Below, in pieces: positions 9,061-24,000 of a stretch of 64,000 nucleotides of DNA. The stretch is from contig CAJNOI010000003.1 in NCBI GenBank assembly GCA_905250115.1, positions 1,180,523 through 1,244,522 of the forward strand, in the 5' to 3' direction. Under the pieces are notes generated by a model that saw nothing but the letters and a program-made list of their open reading frames with translations, was not told the DNA's origin and did no database searches. Origin of the DNA: Adineta steineri. Its lineage: Eukaryota > Rotifera > Eurotatoria > Adinetida > Adinetidae. The position numbers were made by a program, and so were the translations under genes. The number at the start of each line of letters is the position of its first letter. Position 1 is the first letter of the stretch.

Positions 9061-12000
9061 ATGGCATCGGTTTTAAGAAAAATTATTAATTTAGTCAATC
9101 CTCATAAAGATGTGTCAACCTATGCGATAAATATGCAAAAGATTCTTTATTGTGACAAAATAGGACAGGAATATTTTGATTCGATTTATGATTGGTTCTC
9201 GACTTATGATCAATATATTTTGCAGAGCGGAGATAGAACATTTTCTGCTGATATCAAATTCATAATTCGATGTGCTATAGAAATTCTAAAAAATCCTGAA
9301 TATTCGTATTTGAATTCTCAATGTATCGATAGTTACCTTTACTTTCTTCGTCAAATTATTGAATATGCTAAACAACGACGTGAATCGTTTAATCGAATAA
9401 ATGAATTTCGAGGGATTTTATTAGAATACCTGGGACATGAATTCAAATCGTCTAAAGGTGCAAGTTTTAGTCTTTGTTTAAAAGACAAAGAGACAATAAA
9501 GAAACTTGACATAACGGAACACATTCAGTTTATAGATATTGGTTGCATAGAGACATTACCGGAGTTGTTTGCAATGTGTAAGATAGCTTTTCAATTATGT
9601 GAATTTGTTGGTGAGCCCAATTATTTAAATTGGAAATATATACTTATGATGATTAAACAATGGAAATTATCACTATCAAACTTTGTCTGGCAGTATACTA
9701 TATATCAAGAATCATTTGCATCATATCCTCTTGATGCATCAGCATTTGTCTACCTTATGCAGACGTTGTATCCTTCAAAATTGAGTCAACCGGTGTCATT
9801 TGAACCGTTTCGTGACATGCTTAGTAAATTAAAATTAGATTACCGCGTATTCTTTCATGAATATCATGTTTTATTTGAGGAAAACGTGAAACGGACGTTT
9901 TATGAAGAGATATATATTAGTTCTTTGTTACTGGTAATTCGCCAATTCGATGAACTATTGCTTGAATATTTACAAACTTATGTGTCTAATACAGGTTTCT
10001 TATTCGTATGGGATATGGTTTTGTATTTCAGCCAAAATCATGATTTGAATGATCAAATGGAAAATCATTTACTAACCATTCTACACATACAGGCTAGAAA
10101 AATCTCAATGGTATTATTTGAAAGTTTGCTTCAGAAGACTAAAGAATCTGTTCAAACGATAAAGAACCAAAACCGAAGGCGACTTTCCAAAATATTACAG
10201 GGAGTCTTCCATGGGTATCTGTCCAAAAATTTGTATCCTGAACAGCAATTTCATCCACTTTTCGAATGGGTAGCGAAAAAATATATAAGCATTCTAATAG
10301 ATTTATCGTGGACACTTGACCATAGAAGTGAATCTTGTTTATTCGTTATTAAACATATGATATTTCGTGTGAACGATATTAATAATAATCAATTTGGAAA
10401 ACTGAAGCGTCTCTTTGGAACAATTAATAGTTTAAATGAAAAGCTATTTATTAAAATAAAACCTGAAAAAATTATTAAGGATGATTGGCTCATCGATTAT
10501 GATTATCATACGCCATATGATTGGTTGAATTTAAAGCAGCATGATTATCAAAGTCTTTGCGAGATCGGTCAAAATAATAAATGGTCGCTGTACATTTGGT
10601 CAAGACTTGTACTTTTATCCATGTCAGGTTTAGATATGAGTCATATATATGAAATTGTTGAAGAACTGAATAAATGGATGGTGAAAATGGAACATGAAAA
10701 ATATAAAGAGAATGATCCATTAACAACTATTTTTATTAATGGTGTGTTTGAAAATCTTATCTTCACGCAGAGTAAATCGCTGCTATCACTTCCAAATATT
10801 CAATCAATGATTCAGTACATTATGGATGCTCGAAATGCTAAATCACCTTGGATAAATACAAAAACAGTAGGCGAATTCGAAGAAACTGTGCAGCAATCTA
10901 TTCGAACTGTTCTACTTCTAGAAGGTAAATCAATGTACTTGTTTCTTAGATTTTTAGGAATAAGTAATGTCAACAAGTAATTTTGGTGAATTTCATTTTG
11001 AGAACGACTTAAATAATAAACCTTACAATTAAAATTTAAGACAAAGTCTCGGAGCATTTTTAACAAAGCTATTCTGAATTCCCAATACATTTATATGACT
11101 TTTAGGTTCAAACAATATATATCGTCAACTGATACAACAGTCTATTATATCGTGCTGTCTGAAATTTGTTGACTTAAAAAATATCTTAAGTAGAGTTGAT
11201 CCTTTACACTACAAATTTCCATTAACAATATCACATATCAATACGATTATGGGCGCACAAAATCCTAATGATATTAATATTTCTGAAATCGAATCAAAAG
11301 AAGACTTTTTTATTCGTTTTATAAAACAAGCAAATAACTGGCTAGATTGGTTTGAAAAATTTGTTGATATTTTTTTATATATTATTGAATGGTTAAAAAA
11401 TCATAAAATGGAAAAAGCTGATGAATTATATCGTGAAATGTGCTTTGCTAGAAGTGATCCTACATTAACTTTTTCTAGAATGAAATCACTTATTCAAGAA
11501 CTCTTGAAAATTTTCGAATCTTTGAATCACCTACCACGTTTATGTGATTTATTTAATTGTACACAATCATTTGAAATAATTAATCCTGGAACTTTAAGTG
11601 CTTCAGATCAATATGGATCTTTTATAACAGAAACAAAACGCTTTCGTCCTAATGATGTTTTTAAAATTCCTGCCAATACTGCTGGTGAAGAACTTCTTTA
11701 TATCGATGATCGTCGCCATGTTCGTTGGTCATTTGCATGCGAACAAAAGCTCTATGATATTATAGTGGAGTTTCACTTAGAAGGATGCATTGATGAAGTC
11801 TTTCGATTACATGAAGCAATAAGTCTTTCTCCAAATCAAGGCGTTCTGAGAGGAGAATTTAAGACACAACGCAGTGGTCACTTAAAAATAAAAGCTACCA
11901 ATCACAATAAAGAATTTCAACATACATTGTGGTATCAAATGAAAAGTGATCCTCTATCAACATGTCATCTATTTCACGGTATCTTTCATAATCATTATCA

Positions 12001-15000
12001 AAAGTATTTCAGTTCATCAGATACAATCATTAAAAAAAATGATCTGATCAAATTAATTGAAAAAGTATTTTCGTTCATCGATCATTTATTAGATGGAAGT
12101 ATAAGTTTAGCTGAAATGGACGAGCTTCGAACAGTTTTTTATGATAAAAATATTAATGTTCGTGCAGAGGTGCAAAAACTATTCGAAAATCAATTAGCTG
12201 TCAATCATTCATTATTGCTACTGAACACTACTTCTAAAACCTTGAGTGATGAAAAGACTCAACAAATTTGTAAGTGGGTTCAAACTTATCAATATTATAG
12301 TCATGTAAATATTATTATTGATTGTGTACAAAAATTTCATATTCTCTCTACTGAAATTAATGATCAATCGATGCATCATTTACAAAACTTAACTATGGTT
12401 AGTGATCGTTTATTAGGAGAAATATCCGATACATATAATGATGTTTATCGTTGGTTTCAAAAATTATCTAACGAACATTTACAATTGATTAAAGCTATGG
12501 TAGCATATCCTAATGTTATTGAAGTAGTTAAAAAGTCAAATTTTTATTCTGCTGATGGGTTACATCGATTTCAGGAATTACGAGACAATCTGACTACACA
12601 ATTTCAATTTCAAGAACGAAATAATATGATTCTTAATAGTTGGATCATTACTTTTACTTTATGCGAGCCTTTTGTTCAAAATGCACGCGATTTAAAAGAA
12701 TTCATTGATAATGTAGCTCGTTTGAGACTGATAGATGAAAACTCATGTGAACATGTTAAAGGTAAGCGACAATTACTATCTTCTCAAATCATAAATCAAA
12801 ATGTGTCAAGTTGACTTATTAAGTATTCACAGTTAATGAAGTCATCATGAAAGTCATATAAAGTTTCAAGGCATAGCTTAAAATAATAACGATAAAATTT
12901 GAGTTATGTTCGACTCTTATTATTTTTTTTCTAGTTGTGAATCAGAATATTCAAACTATTAATTTATGGTTATCAACTGAAGATTCAACAATGTTAGATA
13001 ATGCCTTAATTATGATGGAACACTTATATAAAACAGGTATTGTTAATATTGGTCTTCGACGTTTAATTAATGAAGAGTCATATTATAATATTGATTATTA
13101 CTTTGATAAAACATCTGAACTGATTGCAAAAATCAATGAAAATGACAAAGATCAATTAAAACAACAAGAATCAATCAAATTTACTTTATCTATGTCGGAT
13201 ATTAATGATCACAGACGTCAGTTAACTTTTGGTATATCTGACTTGTTAGATAATATGGCTTATCAAGCGATTTTACTAGAAGAACAATTAAAATTGTTAC
13301 AAATGGTAGAAAAAGTTTTTTCACTATATCTTAAATTAGAAGCTTCTGGTCATCCAGATTTTCAATGCTTTGAAGAACATTATGAGATCTGTGATCTATA
13401 TGGTATGATTCAATACCATTATGAATTTTAAACGTTGAATTCTTATTTTAGGTCATATCAAACAAATTTTAACCAATAAAAAGGATCAATTAGATTTAGA
13501 ATTACAAGAACAACTTAAAGAAATAATTATTGAACGAACTGAACATTTTGAATCAATTTATCATCGATTGACTGGAGATTATGAAAAGTGGATTAAGGAT
13601 TTAGAAAAATATCGACATGAGAATAAATTATTAACATTATTTTCTAATCGTCAAATAATGATAATGATTATTCTTTTAACTCAATCAATAACAAATAATT
13701 CAATTCAACAAATATTTTTCGAAAAAGTAATCAGTGACAAAAATGTTCAAGCACATCAATCAAAATTAGCAATTCAATGTCTAACACATTACGTACAATC
13801 ATTGAGAATGCAAAATTGTAATTTAACTGATGTATACGAACGGTATAGAATAGATCCTGGCTCAAAAACTGATAAAAGTTTAAACATATTATCGAAATTC
13901 CTTAATGAATTATTTAAAAATGGAAAAGAATTATTTCCAGAGAACATTATTTTGACTGAAAATCAACAATATATCATCAAATTGGATTCAAATTTAAACG
14001 AAATTGATTCAGATTCATATTGTATTTTATTAAATATTTATCGTGATTATTTACCAGCTAACTATCAAATTCTTTGGTGTTCATCAGCCACTGAAGATGA
14101 TATTCAATTATTTTTTTTAAGAGTTCAATTATTCCATAATTTAACATTTGTTGTAATGGATATTGATAAAATGCATCATCGTTTGCGTACAATTCTTTGG
14201 CAAGAACAAGATTTATTAATTAATCGAGTTGAGCCTCATGGACCTATTTATTATTTTACACGAGAATTAATTACAAATAGAAAAGGTTTAAGACCTTTTT
14301 ATGTATCACCTATACATCGAGATTCATCAGAAACTCATTTACAATTAATTCGGTTAATGAAAAATAAAAATATAATTTTACCACAAATTGATATTATTTA
14401 TGGTACTGCTGGAATTGGTAAGATATATTATTTGATTTAATACATATAACATTCTTTTTGTTAGGAAAAACTCATCAAATTCGAAATGAATATAGTGATA
14501 ATAATCTTTCATGTATTAGTATTAACGATAAGCTTAATTTAACAGCATTAATCAGTTCATTTCTATCAATCGAGTCAAACAATTCCCATTGTGAACCTTT
14601 GATTTATCTGAATATTTCTATTCATGCACCATTTGATCAATTAAATCGTGTTTTTTTTCTTTTATTCATATGTGGTTCATTAAATGATATTACTAGTGGT
14701 TTAACATTCTCATCATCGTTACAACATCCATGGAAATTTATTATTGAAGTTCCATTTAGTAATACATGTCAAATTACACCAACAAAACATTTTGAACAAA
14801 TGTTACCAGTACTTTCAATCTTGTCATCAAAAACTTTAACAGAAGTGACATATGAAAATTATCAATTATTTATTGGAGAAGAAGAAGAATTAGTAGCACG
14901 ATTTCTCAAAGCTTATGAAAGTCAAACAATTGATTGTTTATCACAAAAAATGTACGATAGTGACGATGATAAACCAGAAAATGATGAGCCCGTTGATTTT

Positions 15001-18000
15001 GATCCATTAGTGGATGATGATGAATCACGTCAATATATTTATGAATGTTTGAATCAATATGTATCTGATCTTCCAAGGAATAAAATTTTTCAATTATCTT
15101 TTACAAAGTTTTTATATCGGCGTGTTCGATTCTTTACTGGTTATTATTATCGTTATAATTCATCAATACCGAATCTTGGTTCTATAGCGATATCACAAAT
15201 GATAGAAGAAGCAAAGTATTTAACGCAAGCAGACTTCTCTTCTGATGATTATCATCGTATCTATTTAGTTTATGATCCTTATTTTGCTTTACATCTTCTA
15301 CATAATGATTGGGATAGTGTTCCATATTCGTTAAAACGAATTTTTAAAGATGGCGATCCAAAGCGTGAAATAATTGAACAGGGAAGAAATTATTATATTG
15401 AATGTTTAGCATGGTTAATTGATATAAAGTATGATATTTTTGAAACAATTATGAAAGAAACAAAATTTATCTTAACAGAAAATTTTGCATATAAATTATT
15501 TCATATTCATGAAAGAAAATTAACTAAACTACCATTAATTATTGAAGGAGAAACAGGCGTTGGAAAAACTTTTCTTTTAAAATTTTATTCGTCATTATTA
15601 AATGCTCATATTTCTCATGGTGACATTAATTCAAATACAACACCAAAAATTCGAGAACGAACAAGTCTTTGGTTACGAAATAAAATTATCATAGATATTA
15701 TACAACAACACTCAAATTTCTTAAATGTTATCTTGCCTAAACTTGCACCAAAGTTAAATGAATTTGATAACAATCTAAATGAAAATAATATTTATGAAGC
15801 AAATTTACCATATTTAATAAATATAGAAGACGATGAACCAGAACGAGATGTTCTTACAGAGATCAAACAATCATTACAAACTTATGAATATGATCATAAT
15901 CTATTAAAGATTATTTGGAAGACAATAGTAACTGTAGCTGCTACTGTAGATAAAAGTCTAAGTGAGCAACTCATTAAAGCTTTATGTGAGTTTGTAAAAT
16001 CACAATTGAAAAATTTACCATTAATTGAAGCAAGTTATAAATTAGAAAATTTATTGAAAAATAGCAATGTATTAACTATGGAAAAATCAATTGAAATATT
16101 TGATGAATTTTTAGTATATACACAAATAAAATCAGTTTTCTATCGACTTCTTCTGCATCCAGGCATCAATGAAGAAAAACTGGTCGAATTTATATCTCCA
16201 ATTTGTGAACTAGCTATTCGTGTACAAAATATTGAATTAGTAGTGTTTTTTGATGAAGTAAATACATCATCATGTCTTGGTTTATTTAAAGAAATGTTTA
16301 TGGATGGTACATTACACGGTAAAATTATACCAAAAAATATTTTTTTTACTGCAGCGATTAATCCATCGAAACCATTAGAAACTATCTCAAATAGTTATGA
16401 TCAAGAAACTTTTCATGTTCATCGCTCTGATTATCTTGTTCATCAATTACCTGAATCATTAGAAAATCTAAAGATTATATATGGTATTCTTAATCGAAAT
16501 ACATTAGAAGATTATATTATGCAGAAAATAGACACATTTACTATTAGTTCACTTAAAAATCCGTGTCAATCACTACCACTCGAAAAATATGCTCAAGATA
16601 TGCTGATGCGATCAATTCTAAATGCACAAGATTTCTGTGAAAAACATCTCGGTATAGTATGACTTATTTGATAGTTTATAATAAAGTTATTGTTACCTCA
16701 ATTGCCTTTTTGTGTTGAATTAATTGAGTGGATATGAACTTTTATTATTTTTGTTAAAAAAAATAGCATCATAATAGTTAACAGAATCTGTATATTTCAG
16801 GACGCAATTCTGTATCACAAAGAGAAATTCAACGATGTTTTAATTTAATTGATTTCTTTTGGAAATTGAAATATAATAATGATGATGAACCCGATGCTTC
16901 ACAATGTATAGCTTTATCATTAGCATTGATCTATTATTTTCGTCTTCCGACTAAGGAAGATAAAAGTCAAAGAAATGACACCACTACGCCATCACGTGAA
17001 GATCTTGGAGATGTTCTCGATCGAACTTTACCCGATTTTTGTCGAACAGTTCAAGATGAACTTGAAAATTTTGTTAATACTGAAAACTTTTCCATTCCAG
17101 CAGGTGTAGCAGTTAATCAAGCTGTAAGTTAATGATCATTAATTTATTCTCTTAATATTTTAAATAATTTTTAGATTCGTGAACATATTTTTGCTATCGT
17201 TGTTAGTGTTGCTACACGAACACCTTTGTGTATTATAGGGGCACCTGGTAAGTTTCATTATTATGCAAGAAAACAATATACAACATAATAATTTATAATA
17301 CATAGGTCAATCAAAAACTCTTTCATTTCAAATTGTTTTACAAAATTTACAAGGTCCTCAATTATCAACAACATCCTTTTGTCAACGTTTACTAGCATTA
17401 GATCCATTCTTTTGTCTCGGATCAAAATATAGTCGATCAGAAGACATTGCATATGTCTTTGATCGAGCTATTAAACGTGAAGAACAATATCAAAAAATTC
17501 GAATCGATAGACGATGTGTAAGAAATTTCTCTTTTTCTATTGTCTATATAATGAATCTTCATTACCATTTTAGGTGGTTTTCTTAGATGAAGCTTCTTTG
17601 CCTGATGAAAATAAAATGGTATTAAAAGTACTACATCCTTATTTAGATGGATGCCAGGTATCATTCATCGCGATAGCAAATAAATCTTTCGACGCTGCAA
17701 ATGCGAACCGTATGATATGTGTTTATCGATCTTTACCATCACAAATAGAACAACAAGTATTGGCTTATGGTTGTCTTGGTCTACCATTTGATAAGAAATC
17801 ATCACACAACAAAAATGATCTCGATAATATTATTATTGGATTATGTGATGGTTATCGAGAGTTACTTCTTAGACAAGATATTCCAAATATATTTCATGAT
17901 CGAGATTTTATTTATATGTTAAGAGAATTAAGATTTGAATTATCAGCAGCTACATCCACAAATAATGACGAAATAAAATTGAATGGAATTCAGCCGAATG

Positions 18001-21000
18001 CTTTATTACGTGCATTAGAAGACAATTTCAATGGTATTAATCAGGATCAATTTAAATCATTAATCGACATCTTTTTCAAAGCAGTACAAAACAAATCTTT
18101 GAGATTTCGTTTACCAACAGAAAGACCTGGTAAAAAAATTTATCGCGATGTTCCAACTATTCTTCATGAATCTATGAAACTTGATTCGAAACGTCGTCGT
18201 CTCTATGGACGTTATAAATTAGTTATTGACGAATCTGAAGATGAAAGTGCTATTCATCTTTTATTACAAGCCGGCATTCTTGATGCAGATCCAAATCGAA
18301 CGACTGTCTTTCGAATGTCTGATTTTGTTGATGATATTGACAATGAACTAAATGATGTAGAAATTCTTTCCAGTATTAAATTATGTATGGAAATGGGTAA
18401 AACTATTTTGATGGTGAATACAAGTCGAATACATGATTCATTATATGATGTTTTTAATCAAAATTTTTCAATTATGGCAACAGGTGATACAAGAAAAATC
18501 TTTTCAAAAGTATCTATTGGAGCAAAAACCATCGATGTTGTTGTACATGAAAATTTTCAATGTATAGTACATGTCAAAAGAAATGAACTGCAGACTATTC
18601 CTGCTCCATTTCTTAGTCGTTTCCAAAAATATTCATTAAGTATCAATGATTTCTATCGTATTCGGCTGCAAAAACTATCAAAAAACGAACAAGATATATT
18701 GAAATATGTCGCCAGTAAGGCACAATCATTTATTGTACATTTTGGACGAGAATATTTCTATAGTTTAAATGACAATACATTATATTCATGTCTCTTATCA
18801 TTGATTGAGATGAAAAGTGATGGAAAATATTCATTATATCCAATATCTCATCATTATACACAACTGAGTCGTCAAATGAACTCATTCATCGAAATAAATC
18901 ACTGTGATATACAAAAATCTTTACTTCGTATTGTTCTTATGAAATTAATTCAACTCGTTTCACCAGAGTCAATCATTTTAAAACTACGAACATTTGAAGA
19001 TAAATTTGCTCAATGGTTATCAAATGTATATTTTCATGAACAAGAACATTTTAACATAGAAAACTTCTTGCAACGTTTAATTTCTAATACATCAGAAACA
19101 ATAAGAAGCAATGGAACTGTGGATAATGATCGGGATGAACGAAAAGTTTTTTGTCTAACAAAACTAATGATATTTACTCGAACATCATCTTATATTTTGA
19201 GTATGAATCAACGCTCTAAACAAAGTTTTATTCGTACGAATTATCGTAATGATCAAGATAATATATTACATGCAGATAGCAAAATTGTGGAGATTTTGAA
19301 CTTAGTAAGTTTAAAGATCCCATTTTGTGGGTTTGAATATGCGTACTAAACGACAGTAGTAGGGATGTACAGTATCAGTGCACTGAAAACCGAAAAAGTA
19401 ACACTAACGCTCACTGCACCAATATGGTTGCAACGATACTGACGTTCAGTGAAGCATTAGTGTTTATCAAATTGTGAAATTCTTTAGTATTACTATGTCA
19501 GTATAGTCCCTGTTGCAGTGACACCGGGATCGGTGCACATTGTGCATCTCGTTCAGATAGTGCCAGCGTATCACTGTCAGTATTACATTGAAACTGTACT
19601 TCCCTGAAAAGTTAGTCCTCCACATCTATCGAACTAAGATAATAATGAATAAAAACCATCGTTTTTATTTTAGAGTATTATTGAAAATTCTAGTCAACTA
19701 AAAAATAAATTTGATGAATTTCGAAGTAATCTTCAAAAAATTATCTTTATTATTACTATTAATACTCATTTTGATCAACAACGTCTGCATATTCCATATA
19801 TTCGACAATTAATCGATAGTACTGAATATGCTTATAACGTGAAAAATGCTCCAAATTATAAATATTTTCTAATGTTAATTCATTCTCCAGCTCAAGATTT
19901 ATATCATCAATCATGTTTTCCATCAATATTTTTACACAACTGGGATTTTTATTTTTTTGATACCTGTGCTACTGGTAGTGCATTTTATCTACAAAAACTT
20001 TTACAATTATTATCACCGAATCATGAATTAGAAGTAGAACAAGATAATACATTTTGTGATCTAAATGTTCTGTTTGAAGATTGTTTGTGGGCATTCTGTT
20101 CACGAATTCAAATTTTAGCACCTAAATTACCAAGAACTATGTTTAGAAACACGTATACTTATGAATTTTATCAATGCAATATAAATACCATCCGGAAAGT
20201 TAAATGTTTAAGAGAAATTCTAGGAGAATCATCAGAATTACAAAAACTTTTAGTAAACATCTATCATCAACATTTATTAACAACAAAAAACTCTTCAAAG
20301 AAAATTTATGATTTTATTTATCAAATTTCTAAAGATATTTTATGTGGAAAACGTTTTGATGGGCTTGTTGAATCAATTCAAATGGAAACTCGACATTCAT
20401 TTATGAATTTTGTTTTAAATATTTTCAAAATTATTGTTAATAATTATGGATTAGAAACTGTGTATCAGTTATCAAATAATCGGCAAATTTATGGTCCTTT
20501 ACTTAATTTAATTGATTTTCATTCATTTGTTATTGAAAATGATAATGACAACATGTTTGCTTCTCAAACTAAACAAGATCTTATTCATTTTACTACAAAT
20601 TATTCATGTATACCTCAAACTCCTCTATTTCATTTATTTCATCAACGTATTAGATCACATGCTAATGTTATCAAATCAAAATATATTCATCATAACCAGA
20701 CTATACAATCTACAGGTAACTAGAAATTTTTCTGTTGAGGGTGAGGATGCGAATTTTTCTCTAAGTGTAATATTCATGCTCATAAATAGGCGTTTCTATT
20801 ATGAATGCGAAAGAATGCGAGTCATGGCAATATCATCGATAGTCCTTATGAACACTCCGTTTTTTTAAAATTTATCGAATGTCGACGATTGTTTATTCTT
20901 TCTTCCACACCTTTGCCTAATTATACACAGTTTGATACTTCAAGAATTCGAGTGTTGAATAGGCTCAGGATAAGTCCGATCTTTGGAACTATAAAACAGT

Positions 21001-24000
21001 TCTTTGAACGAGTTCCTCCAAGTTTGGGCCCAGTATCGAACTTTGTAACTTTTATAAATTTTGATATATGCGAAAGAATTTAATATTTATATTTAGAACA
21101 AAACCGAAATTCAGAAGATGATAGTTCTAATGATTTTTCCAATATTACCACTACTTCTAATAATCCATACAACGATGATGATATGACTTCTCTAACATTC
21201 GAACGTTTTCGATATGAACTTCTTACTTTCATTAAAAACGATAAAATTTTATCTGATAGTATAAATAGTATTACTGTTTATTCGTATTCGAAAGATCTTG
21301 TGAGTACATCTTGTGCGATTATTGAAAACAATTTTGATTATGATCCAATTCAATATCAACAAACAGTGGAATTTATTTCACGATGGTTATCACTTAACGA
21401 TCAGAATGATTGTCAATTAAATACAGATGAAATTGATCAGAATATATGGTTTCTTGTTCATATTTACACAACATTTGAATATGAACAAACTGATCTTCTT
21501 TCGATGTATACGGCTTGTCGAATAATGCATCGTTTTCAATCAACACAATCACCATTTATTTATTTATTCTCTAAACAATCAGTCGATCGTTCTGAGCTTC
21601 GTGAAATCTTCTTTCGTTCTATTTTTGATCAATTATGGTCAAATCTTTGTCAATTGTCTTCTGATAACAAAGAAAATTATAAAACATGGATTTATACATA
21701 TACATTTATTTCAAAATATTATCCATCCGAAAAAGTACTACGACGTATGCAACTAATCGAAATTAAATGTCAGATTCAGTTGATGAATTTGATTTATTTG
21801 CTATTTCTAAATGAAAAAATTTATGAACCACAAAATTTAGTAACGAATTTATTGGAGAAAATACAATTAAATCCAAGATCCGATTGTTTATTATTATTAC
21901 CAAAGATTATTGACGTTATTCAAGAACAAAATCTCGATAATTCAACATGGATGATAGATATGCAACAATGGATAATATCCATTTGTAAATCATCACAACA
22001 ACCATCAGAAGAAACACTACGATTTTTACTTATTTATTTAAATCAATCGACAACTTATCTTTCATTACCAATGAAACAATTTTTATTCGATCAATTGATT
22101 GAATTATTATCGAAAACAAAAGACGATAAAGAATCAAAATCAGATTTATGGAATCATTTTAGTATGATTTCAATCCTCATTGAATGCGTATCAAATGTTG
22201 ATCATTATCAAATTCCGTTTCATCCATTAATTGAAACAAACGATCAATATGAAAAAACACAAGTACTTTTATTTGATCTTTACTTTTTTCATCTCCGTAA
22301 TCTACTAAAATATCAGAATATCACCATTGCATTCTTAAATAAAGGTATGTTGCTTAAACTATCAAAAATAGATGCAAAAGAAAAGAAAATTATGGCTGAA
22401 AATTTATTTGAACAACTGAAGAATTATTTTCTTTCGGTAGTCACAGCTCTGTTGATTATTAATATCGAGTCAGATCAAGCTAATGTCGATGCATTTCTCA
22501 ATGCATTATCGACCTTAATGCACGATCTTTTCTTTATTGATTCTACAACAGAATATCTTCCTAATTATCTTAAACTTTTTCTTTCAACCATTATATCAAA
22601 ACGTTCTTGGGATTATTTATTCAACTTTTTACGATCTGAAAAATTACGAATAATTAATAAAGACTGGACAACAACTCTTTATCGATTACTTCAATTAAAT
22701 GAAACTGACGATCACAATTCGAATTTACAATTATCACATCAAATACAATTTACTTTTTCAATGAATGGAAATAAATCCTCGATCTTTTCTAACCTTCATC
22801 AACCTTATGAACAATTACGAACAATGATAAAAACATCTATTCAGAAGTATAATGATGAAAATTCATGGGAAGAATTAATTTCTTGGATGAGAAACCTACT
22901 AGACTGTGAACATTCGGAGATTCATAACAATCAATTTAAAGCTATGTTACTCTTAAATATTTATTATGATTATTATTGTACTAATCGATTAGAATCGATA
23001 CGACCATTGATTAATATTCTTCAAGAATCATCATTTTTTTCTGAAAAGGAATTAAGTGTATTTCGTGCTCTAGTAGATCCTGAACAATACATAATAGGCT
23101 ATAACTCTCCTGATAACACTAACTCAATAAACAAACTCTTCAATATGAATTGTCAGACTGAATTTGAAGTATCTTTACGTCATGTATTAGTAAATTTAAT
23201 GGCAATGATTTTATCAAGTGGTGCACGATCATTTCTTTGGACATTTGTGTTTGATCCATTGACTCTAGAAAAGACATACGGTACGTTTCGTTTCATAGGA
23301 TGAACATTTCAAGTTCTATTATTGTTAACTTACAGGTTTTGGATCGACTTATCAATCAACAATTGAACGGAATGGTCTCCATTATGATTGTGGATGTGTT
23401 ATTTCTCAGGATGGAGTTTTGGAGCGGCCTCTCAGTACGAGAGATGATCGCGGACTAAGTGTTCCAGCTGTATACGTCGCTTATTTTTCTACATTTGGCG
23501 CATTAGTTTGTTGAATTCAATACTTTTTGTCTTCTATTTTTGATCGTGCTGTTTTCTTTTTTTCTTCAAAGGCATGGCATTTACTATTGTGCGATGACTC
23601 AGTCGACAATTTGTGTGGTCCAGTCTTATCACCATGGGCAATCAATACCACTGCTGATGAACATCATGAAACTGATCAAAATATGTTGACTAAAATCTGT
23701 CATTTTGTCTATGCTAGATTATTATCAACATTTCATTTCTTATCTGTTCAATTAAATCATGACGATGCCTGCCTTCTATTAACTCGTTGTTTTGAACAGA
23801 TGGCTTATCTCACTAAATGTGAACAGGAATGGATTCAACCAGTGTATACAACATTTAATGAAAAACAAAATGCAGAACAAGAATTTGAGAAAAATGTATT
23901 CTATTTTGTATTTAATAAATTAGTCGATTATAAAGCTGATATCAATCAGAGAGTTCTCCAATCACAAATTCAAGTTAATCTTCAAAAATTTACCGATCAA

